Positions 1 to 4,362 of a stretch of 5,896 nucleotides of DNA are shown in pieces. This DNA is from an uncultured Eubacteriales bacterium (GTDB lineage: Bacteria; Bacillota; Clostridia; Christensenellales; UBA1242). The DNA is taken from assembly GCA_902796285.1 (NCBI GenBank), contig CADBOH010000101.1, positions 1 through 5,896 of the forward strand, read 5' to 3'. The translations under genes and the position numbers were made by a program. A model generated the notes under the pieces. It was not told the DNA's origin. It saw only the letters and a program-made list of their open reading frames with translations, and ran no database searches. The number at the start of each line of letters is the position of its first letter. The stretch's first letter is position 1.

Positions 1-13
1 AGGAGGACAAACT

Positions 14-262
14 ATGGGTTTCAATGTAGAAAGATATAGATTGAACTATATTATTGAAATGCTTGACGGACTTGACAATTTTGATGAGGCGATGATACTT
101 CGCTCTCAGGCACAAGAACTGTTAAAAGAACTTAAAGGTGCTTGGAAGTTGCCGAAAGCCGAACAAGAAAAACTTAGAAAAGAACTTGAAGAAAAAATTG
201 GCGTAATGTATCGTGATTTTGAAGCGATATATGAAACATTGCCAGAAAGTGAATTGTATTAA
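14..262 (+). CDS. Small helical hypothetical protein (82 aa)
   Basis: I do not recognise this protein. The start is set by a perfect AGGAGG at 1-6, seven bases before the ATG, so translation is well supported. The product has no signal peptide, no membrane segment and no cysteines. It reads as a short soluble helical protein: an N-terminal helix with hydrophobic spacing (about residues 6-20), a second around 23-42, and a strongly charged Lys/Glu-rich helix (about 47-62) that could form a short coiled coil, then an acidic tail. It ends in TAA followed at once by an intrinsic terminator, so it is the last or only gene of its transcript. Its promoter lies outside the window. Function is unknown. 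Confidence 0.75.
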   Translation: MGFNVERYRLNYIIEMLDGLDNFDEAMILRSQAQELLKELKGAWKLPKAEQEKLRKELEEKIGVMYRDFEAIYETLPESELY

Positions 263-269
263 TTAAAAC

Positions 270-300
270 AAAAAAGTTTGCCATCACGACAAACTTTTTT
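270..300. terminator. Symmetric intrinsic terminator
   Basis: An 11-bp perfect stem (AAAAAAGTTTG at 270-280 with CAAACTTTTTT at 290-300) encloses a 9-base loop. Runs of A before and T after make it usable from either direction. It closes the 14-262 gene on the plus strand. Confidence 0.85.
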
Positions 301-531
301 ATTTGGTGCCAGCGGTAACGTTGTCATCTTGTCTGTTTTGCAAAGTTATTTCAAATGGGTTCATTTTCCCTCATTAAACCACAATTTTATTAATAAAAAT
401 TTAAAAAGTTATTCATTTAAAATGGGATTTTTGTTTTGAAAAGTTTACTGACGCAAGTAGGTTAATGTTTTGAAAATTTCATGCTTGCCAGTGAACAAAT
501 CAAGTTGATGCAAGTTTACCTTATTTTTATT
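301..531. other. Gene-free AT-rich intergenic stretch
   Basis: Neither strand carries an open frame with a credible SD here. The stretch is AT-rich and contains small self-complementary elements (AAATG 353-357 with CATTT 362-366) and the larger repeat cluster listed separately at 443-515. I see no tRNA, no T-box motif and no known riboswitch core. It could be a non-coding RNA locus, a decayed gene or plain spacer; the sequence alone does not decide. Confidence 0.5.
443..515. repeat. Inverted repeat plus third copy of its arm
   Basis: GTTTACTG-AC-GCAAG (443-457) is complementary to CTTGC-CAGTGAAC (484-496), with one G-T pair and a two-base AC bulge. That gives a 13-bp stem around a 26-base loop. 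A direct copy of the inner left arm follows: TGACGCAAGT at 449-458 and TGATGCAAGT at 506-515 match at 9 of 10 bases. The CTTGC at 484-488 could therefore pair with either GCAAG (453-457 or 510-514). The complementarity is read directly; any function is unknown. Confidence 0.45.
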
Positions 532-553
532 TTTGCATTAAAATTATTGCAAA
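532..553. promoter_or_regulatory. Imperfect dyad just upstream of tRNA promoter
   Basis: A 22-bp dyad TTTGCA-N10-TGCAAA has 9 of 11 symmetric positions and ends four bases before the -35 of the tRNA promoter. Its right arm is also part of a direct repeat GCAAATG (549-555 and 571-577), spaced exactly 22 bp, about two helical turns. It could be a regulator site, or chance in AT-rich UP-element-like DNA. Confidence 0.3.
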
Positions 554-556
554 TGC

Positions 557-585
557 TTGATTTTTCTGCTGCAAATGATTAGAAT
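557..585 (+). promoter_or_regulatory. Promoter for tRNA-Gly
   Basis: The -35 TTGATT (557-562) is separated by 17 bp from the -10 TAGAAT (580-585). This predicts a transcription start near 592, four or so bases before the tRNA. No terminator lies between the tRNA and the following CDS, so this promoter probably also drives 706-1050. Confidence 0.7.
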
Positions 586-595
586 AAATATGTAT

Positions 596-669
596 GCAGG
601 CATAGTTTAGTGGTAAAACAAACGCTTCCCAAGCGTTGGTCGCGAGTCCGATTCTCGTTGCCTGCTCCA
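596..669 (+). tRNA. tRNA-Gly(CCC) with encoded CCA
   Basis: The cloverleaf is complete. Acceptor stem GCAGGCA (596-602) pairs with TGCCTGC (659-665); discriminator T is at 666 and encoded CCA at 667-669. The D arm is GTTT/AAAC (605-608/616-619) with GG at 612-613. The anticodon stem AACGC/GCGTT (621-625/633-637) holds the loop TTCCCAA, giving anticodon CCC (628-630) for GGG codons. The variable loop has 4 bases. The T arm is GCGAG/CTCGT (642-646/654-658) with loop TCCGATT. The T-loop is unusual: the base equivalent to position 55, nearly always U (pseudouridine), is C at 648. All stems are intact and GG is kept in the D loop, so a functional tRNA is likely. Confidence 0.95.
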
Positions 670-705
670 AATAAATTTGTGTAAAGATAATAGGGGAGAT
701 AAAAA

Positions 706-1050
706 ATGATTGACCGCAAAGTGCAAAAGACAATTGATAGACTTGTTAAAAATAAAATGTGTGATGGGGAGCTCGTTCTTTTCTGTACAACTTACAATAT
801 GACTTTTGGCACAAAATTAATCACTGTTTATGGCGACAATCTTTTTGTAACACCTGCATATGGGAAAATTGAGGAAGCGTCGAAAATTGAAAAGAAGGAT
901 ATTTGGGAATTTGTTATCAAAAAAAGTTTTTGGACTGGGAATAAGTTATTTATCGTTTTAAAATCTGGCGCCAAGCAAATGTATAGGTTTGTTCATAAAA
1001 GCTGGATCCCAATGGCAGAAAAAATTATCAATGAGTGGTTTAGAAAATAA
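706..1050 (+). CDS. Small soluble protein, possibly PH-like fold (114 aa)
   Basis: The ATG at 706 follows an AGGGGAG SD at 692-698, so the start is clear. The product has no signal peptide or transmembrane helix. A short N-terminal helix (about residues 1-17) is followed by alternating beta-type segments: GELVLFCTTYN, TKLITVYGDNLFVTP, IWEFVIKKSFWTGNKLFIVLKSG and KQMYRF. A C-terminal amphipathic helix ends the protein (IPMAEKIINEWFRK). Two beta layers capped by a C-terminal helix is the topology of bacterial PH-like domains (YokE/bPH type). I infer that from pattern only; no signature residue proves it and the ligand is unknown. The gene begins 36 bases after the tRNA-Gly with no terminator or convincing promoter between them, so it is probably co-transcribed with the tRNA. 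A strong terminator follows its TAA. Confidence 0.75.
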   Translation: MIDRKVQKTIDRLVKNKMCDGELVLFCTTYNMTFGTKLITVYGDNLFVTPAYGKIEEASKIEKKDIWEFVIKKSFWTGNKLFIVLKSGAKQMYRFVHKSWIPMAEKIINEWFRK

Positions 1051-1079
1051 AAGAGCCCGTTTGGGGCTCTTTGTGTTTT
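1050..1079 (+). terminator. GC-rich intrinsic terminator / possible attenuator
   Basis: AAAGAGCCC (1050-1058) pairs with GGGCTCTTT (1064-1072) around a 5-base loop, followed by the T-rich TGTTTT stretch. The tract is interrupted by G at 1073 and 1075. The SD of the next gene begins at 1080, immediately after the tract, so any transcript reaching that gene from upstream must read through this hairpin. Confidence 0.8.
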
Positions 1080-1088
1080 GGAGGAGTT

Positions 1089-1877
1089 ATGAGCAAAAGA
1101 AAGGAGATCTTAAATGATTTTTATCAAAATATTTGTGATGAAGATTCAAGACTCATTAAAGACAAAAGGCATAAAATAGAATTTATTACAACAACAACTT
1201 ATATTGAAAAATACCTTAAAAAAGGTGATAGAATTTTGGAAGTTGGGGCTGCGACTGGAAGATATTCTCTTCACTATGCTAAAAAAGGTTACAAGGTCAA
1301 TGCTATTGATTACGTTCAGCACAATATTGATATTTTAAATTCTAAAATTGAAAAGGGCATGGATATAAAGGCTGAGCAGGGTGATGCGCTTGATCTGTCA
1401 AAATTTAAAGATAATACTTTTGATATGACACTTGTTCTTGGCCCGCTTTACCATCTTTATACTGAAAAAGATCAAAAGCAAGCGATCAATGAAGCAATCA
1501 GAGTGACAAAGAAGGGTGGAATCATTATGATAGCATATATTCTTAGTGATGCAGTTATGCTTGCATGGACGATTGATGGGCACCTAATTAGCGGACAGGG
1601 CAAAGATTTTGATGAGAATTTTAAAATGATAAATGCCGAAGAAAATATTTTTGCAGTGTTCTATATCAAAGAATTTGAAAAAATGATGAAGAACTTTGAT
1701 GTGAAAAAACTTAAAAATATTGCGGTAGATGGCATGTCAGAGCATCTGGCAGAAAAAATAAACGCCCTTAGTGATGAGGAGTTTGATGTTTGGATAAAAT
1801 ATCATCTTTCAACTTGCGAGAGAAAAGAATTGCAAGGATACAGCAACCACATGCTTTATATTTGCAGAAAAAACTAG
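1089..1877 (+). CDS. Class I SAM-dependent methyltransferase (262 aa)
   Basis: This should transfer a methyl group from S-adenosylmethionine to an unidentified acceptor in the cytosol. The Rossmann-fold signature is complete. Motif I is LEVGAATGRYS (residues 50-60). The acidic end of strand 2 is in VNAIDY (D74). Motif II is EQGDALDL (96-103, D99). FDMTLVLGPLYHLY (111-124) carries the GPLYHL element common in Firmicute methyltransferases of the Methyltransf_11/25 type. KKGGIIMIAYI follows as motif III. The C-terminal third is a variable substrate region with no recognisable signature. The ATG at 1089 is chosen because GGAGG at 1080-1084 precedes it; an in-frame TTG at 1071 lies inside the upstream terminator and has no SD. 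I find no clear promoter between the genes and no clear terminator after it. Substrate is unknown. Confidence 0.9.
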   Translation: MSKRKEILNDFYQNICDEDSRLIKDKRHKIEFITTTTYIEKYLKKGDRILEVGAATGRYSLHYAKKGYKVNAIDYVQHNIDILNSKIEKGMDIKAEQGDALDLSKFKDNTFDMTLVLGPLYHLYTEKDQKQAINEAIRVTKKGGIIMIAYILSDAVMLAWTIDGHLISGQGKDFDENFKMINAEENIFAVFYIKEFEKMMKNFDVKKLKNIAVDGMSEHLAEKINALSDEEFDVWIKYHLSTCERKELQGYSNHMLYICRKN

Positions 1878-1976
1878 CAATAATTACTAAAACCAATAAA
1901 AAAACTAAAAAATTCAGCAAAAATATGCCTGTTTTTACAAAATTCATATTTTCTTTTTGAAAAACATAAAAATACT

Positions 1977-2006
1977 TTTACAAAATGCGTTGTTTTATGG
2001 TATACT
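1977..2006 (+). promoter_or_regulatory. Promoter for the DegV-family gene
   Basis: The -35 TTTACA (1977-1982) is followed after 18 bp by TATACT (2001-2006), preceded by an extended -10 TG at 1998-1999. The predicted start is near 2013, giving a leader of about 23 bases before the ATG at 2036. The 158-base gap before this gene (1878-2035) is otherwise very AT-rich with no strong hairpin. Confidence 0.75.
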
Positions 2007-2035
2007 CGTTTAAATAATAAAAATAAGAGGTTGCG

Positions 2036-2863
2036 ATGTTAAGATTATTGGTTGATTCAGGTTCATCAATAAAACTTGATGAATGTGAAAAATATAATAT
2101 AGAACTTATTCCACTTAATATCTTGCTTGGAGAAAAGGAGTATCTAGATGGGTACAACTTGCCTATGGATGAGTTTTATAAATTTATGATTGAGGAGAAG
2201 GGTTTCCCAAAAACTTCACTCCCGAATCTTGCAGAGGTTGAAGAAAAGGTTAATGGTTATGTTGCGCAGGGTGATGATGTAATTATTTTGACGATTTCAT
2301 CAAAGATTTCTGGCTGGCACAACGCTGCAAGAATGCTTTTTGAAGGCAATGAGCATGTGCTTGTTCTTGATTCATGCATGGCTGTTGGCGGGCTCAGGCT
2401 TATCGTTGATGAGATAAATAAAGATAGAACTCTTTCGCTTAAACAGATTGAAGAAAAAATCAAGAATTTTATTCCTCGAATAAAAATTATGGCGATTCCA
2501 GAAACGCTTGAATATCTTTTTAGAGGCGGAAGATTATCAAAACTTGAATGGCTTGTTGGAAGTTTGTTGAAAATTAAGCCTATTATTGGATTTAAAGATG
2601 GTAAAGTTTCGGTGCTTGCAAAAAAGATTGGGCTTAAAAATGGCATGAAATATATTTGTGAAGCATTAAAGGAATATGAATGTGACGAAAATTATGACAT
2701 AATCGCGTCATATACTTATGAAAAGAAAAATCTTGATGCCTTAATTGAAATGGCAGATGAAAAATATCGCCCACTTATGAGAGTGACCGACAACCTTGAT
2801 CCTGCTATCGCGTGTCATTGGGGGCCAGGAGCATTTGGGTTTGTATTTGTTGGCAAAAAATAA
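2036..2863 (+). CDS. DegV family fatty-acid-binding protein (FakB-like)
   Basis: DegV/FakB proteins bind a fatty acid and present it to the kinase FakA, which makes acyl phosphate for phospholipid synthesis. All family landmarks are in order: DSGSSI (7-12), PKTSLPN (58-64, the T-S-x-P fatty-acid site), SSKISGWHNAA (88-98), LDSCMAVGG (111-119), ETLEYLFRGGRLS (156-168), LLKIKPIIGFKDGKV (177-191) and the terminal HWGPGAFGFVF (261-271). The conserved Thr, Ser and His that hold the fatty-acid carboxylate in FakB are therefore present. At 275 aa it has near-normal family length, and it is cytosolic. The start is supported by AAGAGG at 2025-2030. It is a single-gene unit with its own promoter and terminator. 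No FakA kinase gene lies in the window. The lipid bound cannot be inferred. Confidence 0.93.
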   Translation: MLRLLVDSGSSIKLDECEKYNIELIPLNILLGEKEYLDGYNLPMDEFYKFMIEEKGFPKTSLPNLAEVEEKVNGYVAQGDDVIILTISSKISGWHNAARMLFEGNEHVLVLDSCMAVGGLRLIVDEINKDRTLSLKQIEEKIKNFIPRIKIMAIPETLEYLFRGGRLSKLEWLVGSLLKIKPIIGFKDGKVSVLAKKIGLKNGMKYICEALKEYECDENYDIIASYTYEKKNLDALIEMADEKYRPLMRVTDNLDPAIACHWGPGAFGFVFVGKK

Positions 2864-2888
2864 TCCATAATTTCTTATGGATTTTTTT
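2862..2888 (+). terminator. Intrinsic terminator after DegV gene
   Basis: AATCCATAA (2862-2870) pairs with TTATGGATT (2875-2883) around a TTTC loop, followed by a T run to 2888. It overlaps the last bases of the TAA stop codon. Confidence 0.85.
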
Positions 2889-2901
2889 GATTAAAATTGT
2901 A

Positions 2902-2930
2902 TTGATTTATCACGCAAATTATGATAATAT
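2902..2930 (+). promoter_or_regulatory. Promoter for the Rrf2 regulator
   Basis: The -35 TTGATT (2902-2907), a 17-bp spacer and TAATAT (2925-2930) predict a start near 2937. An overlapping alternative is TTGTAT (2897-2902), 17 bp, TATGAT (2920-2925). Either way the -10 lies inside the 24-bp dyad at 2914-2937. Confidence 0.6.
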
Positions 2931-2937
2931 TATTTGC
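2914..2937. promoter_or_regulatory. Candidate autoregulatory operator (24-bp dyad)
   Basis: GCAAAT (2914-2919) and ATTTGC (2932-2937) are perfect outer arms. The whole 24-bp dyad has 9 of 12 symmetric positions. It covers the -10 and reaches the expected start site, ending 11 bases before the Rrf2 ATG. Autorepression is common in the Rrf2 family (IscR is an example), so occupancy here would block RNA polymerase. Binding is inference. Confidence 0.55.
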
Positions 2938-2948
2938 AAGGAGAAAAA

Positions 2949-3359
2949 ATGAAAATAACAACCAAGGGGCGTCATGCCGTAAGGATAATGATAGATATCG
3001 CTAGAAGCGAAAAGGAATTTGTTTCAATTAGTGAAATTTCAGGCAGGCAGCATATCACAACAAAGTATCTTGAACAAATCATATCTTTGCTTGTTAAAAA
3101 GAATTTGCTTGAAAGTATGCGAGGGGCAGCAGGGGGATATAGACTCACTAAAAAAGTATCACAATACAATATAAAAGAGATTTTGGATGCGACTGGTGAT
3201 ACAACAGAGCTTGCTGAATGCCTTAAAGGGAAGGAGTGTCCAGTTAGCAACAGATGTGATTCAGTTATTGTGTGGCGAGAACTTACAAACCTAATAAACG
3301 ATTATCTCGAAAAGGTTACGCTTGAAGATTTAATCAAAAAAGCTTATGGCGAAAAATAA
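2949..3359 (+). CDS. Rrf2 family regulator with IscR-spaced cysteine triad
   Basis: This is a winged-helix DNA-binding regulator of 136 aa, a normal Rrf2 length. The N-terminus MKITTKGRHAVRIM, the recognition region ITTKYLEQIISLL (36-48) and the wing RGAAGGYRL (58-66) are family signatures. Cys91, Cys97 and Cys103 sit in a C-x5-C-x5-C pattern, exactly the spacing that binds [2Fe-2S] in IscR, so an Fe-S, redox or nitric oxide sensor is likely. The fourth IscR ligand (His three residues after the last Cys) is replaced by Val106, so the cluster would need another ligand. The ATG at 2949 has AAGGAG at 2938-2943; an in-frame TTG at 2934 would lie within the operator. No isc or suf genes are visible, so targets other than itself are unknown. 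Confidence 0.92.
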   Translation: MKITTKGRHAVRIMIDIARSEKEFVSISEISGRQHITTKYLEQIISLLVKKNLLESMRGAAGGYRLTKKVSQYNIKEILDATGDTTELAECLKGKECPVSNRCDSVIVWRELTNLINDYLEKVTLEDLIKKAYGEK

Positions 3360-3387
3360 AAGTACTGTCCTTTTGGGCAGTATTTTT
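3360..3387 (+). terminator. Intrinsic terminator after Rrf2 gene
   Basis: TACTGTCC (3363-3370) pairs with GGGCAGTA (3375-3382), including one G-T pair, around a TTTT loop and is followed by TTTTT (3383-3387). It separates the regulator from the downstream hydrolase gene. Confidence 0.85.
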
Positions 3388-3394
3388 GGATTGC

Positions 3395-3423
3395 TTTACA
3401 TTTGTTTTTTATAATGCTAAAAT
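3395..3423 (+). promoter_or_regulatory. Promoter for ADP-ribosylglycohydrolase gene
   Basis: TTTACA (3395-3400), 17 bp, TAAAAT (3418-3423) is the best pair. A perfect TATAAT at 3410-3415 lacks a good -35 at the right distance. CTTTACA (3394-3400) is inversely repeated as TGTAAAG (3429-3435), and ACATTT (3398-3403) as AAATGT (3420-3425), so nested arms bracket the promoter. Confidence 0.6.
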
Positions 3424-3463
3424 GTGGCTGTAAAGATAAAATTTTTTTTGAGGGGTGGGTAAA

Positions 3464-4237
3464 ATGATTGGTGCAATAATAGGAGATATGGCGGGCTCTA
3501 TTTATGAATATGAGCAATTTGAAAAAGTAAGGCCAATAAGAATAAGAAAAATAATCAAAAAGAATTCATTTTTTAGCGATGACACGATTTTAACTATCGC
3601 TGTTGCAGATGCGATAATGTCAGGGTGTAATTACGAAGAAAAGCTGCGTTTGTATGCTAAAAAGTATTCAAAATGTTTGCCTAAAGGAATAAAAACTTTT
3701 CCAACTGTTTTTTCAAAAAATTTTTTAAAATGGGTTGAGGGAGAAATTGAAGGGAAGAGCACTGGTAATGGCGCCATGATGAGAATTTCTCCGGTCGGTT
3801 ATCTTTTTAACACCGAAAAAGAGGTGTTAAAAAACGCAAAGGCGGCAGTAACTCCTTCTCATAATAGCGATGATGCGATAAAATGTGCACAAACAATTGC
3901 GATGATAATTTATTATTTTAGAAATGGTCTCACAAAAGAAGAAATAATCAACAAACTTGGCTTAAAGATTAAAAAACCTGTTATAGAGAAATTTAATTAC
4001 ACGTGTGCTGAAACAATAGATGTTGTGCTTTATTGCATATTCAATTCTTCAAGTTTTGAGGATGCCATAAAGAAAGCGATTTCGTTTGGTGGCGATACCG
4101 ATACAAACGCTTGTATTGTTGGAGGCGTTGCCGAAGCAATGTTTGGAGTAGATCAAAAACTTAAAAATGAGTGTTTGAAAAAATTGCCGGAAGAATTCAA
4201 GGAAGTTTTAAAAAGGGCGTATAAAAAAGTGCAATAA
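3464..4237 (+). CDS. ADP-ribosylglycohydrolase (DraG/ARH family)
   Basis: ARH-family enzymes use two Mg2+ ions to remove ADP-ribose from proteins, nucleic acids or small molecules, or to hydrolyse related ribosides. The family motifs are complete: GAIIGDMAGS (3-12), FFSDDT (36-41, first metal motif), STGNGAMMRISPVG (99-112), PSHNSDDA (131-138) and GGDTDTNACIVGGVAEAMFG (209-228, second metal motif with D211 and D213). At 257 aa it is compact for the family. It has no signal peptide, so it acts in the cytosol. The ATG at 3464 is chosen over an in-frame GTG at 3455 because GAGGGG (3450-3455) lies at normal spacing from the ATG and overlaps the GTG. It has its own promoter, and no ADP-ribosyltransferase is nearby, so its substrate is open. 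Confidence 0.93.
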   Translation: MIGAIIGDMAGSIYEYEQFEKVRPIRIRKIIKKNSFFSDDTILTIAVADAIMSGCNYEEKLRLYAKKYSKCLPKGIKTFPTVFSKNFLKWVEGEIEGKSTGNGAMMRISPVGYLFNTEKEVLKNAKAAVTPSHNSDDAIKCAQTIAMIIYYFRNGLTKEEIINKLGLKIKKPVIEKFNYTCAETIDVVLYCIFNSSSFEDAIKKAISFGGDTDTNACIVGGVAEAMFGVDQKLKNECLKKLPEEFKEVLKRAYKKVQ

Positions 4238-4330
4238 GTTTTCAATTGTAATCAGGTTTATATTGTAAAGAAAAGGATATGGCAAAACTTAAAAAATGTT
4301 AGGTTAAGCCCAAACTCTATTCATAAAATC

Positions 4331-4362
4331 AAAAAAAGCTCTACTTTGGTAGAGTCTTTTTT
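4331..4362. terminator. Bidirectional terminator between convergent genes
   Basis: CTCTAC (4339-4344) pairs with GTAGAG (4349-4354) around TTTG. Seven A lie before it and TTTTTT (4357-4362) after, so it serves both the plus-strand hydrolase gene and the minus-strand gene ending at 4361. The gap 4238-4330 upstream of it holds nothing recognisable. Confidence 0.85.

Noticed and set aside
307..319. Resemblance to the conserved 16S rRNA 530-loop (GTGCCAGC…GGTAA)
   Set aside because: The match is short, lacks the intervening bases and has no rRNA-like flanks, so it is probably chance.
596..669. tRNA-Gly as a mobile-element attachment site
   Set aside because: No second copy of the tRNA 3' end and no integrase or phage gene is found in the window.
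527..733. Minus-strand ORF of 68 aa
   Set aside because: It runs antisense across the tRNA-Gly and its promoter, and the plus-strand features there are far better supported.
1071..1088. Upstream TTG start for the methyltransferase
   Set aside because: It sits within the terminator and lacks an SD; ATG at 1089 has GGAGG in front.
1398..1583. Minus-strand ORF of 61 aa inside the methyltransferase gene
   Set aside because: It is antisense to conserved methyltransferase motifs and is best explained as a shadow frame.
2257..2646. Minus-strand ORF of 129 aa inside the DegV gene
   Set aside because: It is antisense to conserved DegV motifs and its composition is what reverse translation of that gene gives.
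2934..2948. Upstream TTG start for the Rrf2 regulator
   Set aside because: It would begin inside the promoter dyad and before the SD; ATG at 2949 gives the classic MKITTKG N-terminus.
2972..3250. Minus-strand ORF of 92 aa inside the Rrf2 gene
   Set aside because: It is antisense to the wing and cysteine motifs of a clear regulator gene.
3410..3415. Perfect TATAAT as the main -10 of the hydrolase gene
   Set aside because: No acceptable -35 lies 16-18 bp upstream; TTTACA pairs better with TAAAAT at 3418-3423.
3455..3463. Upstream GTG start for the ADP-ribosylglycohydrolase
   Set aside because: It overlaps the SD itself; ATG at 3464 has proper spacing and starts directly at the family's first motif.
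4279..4302. Seven-codon ORF after the ADP-ribosylglycohydrolase
   Set aside because: Too short, poor SD spacing and no sign of leader function.
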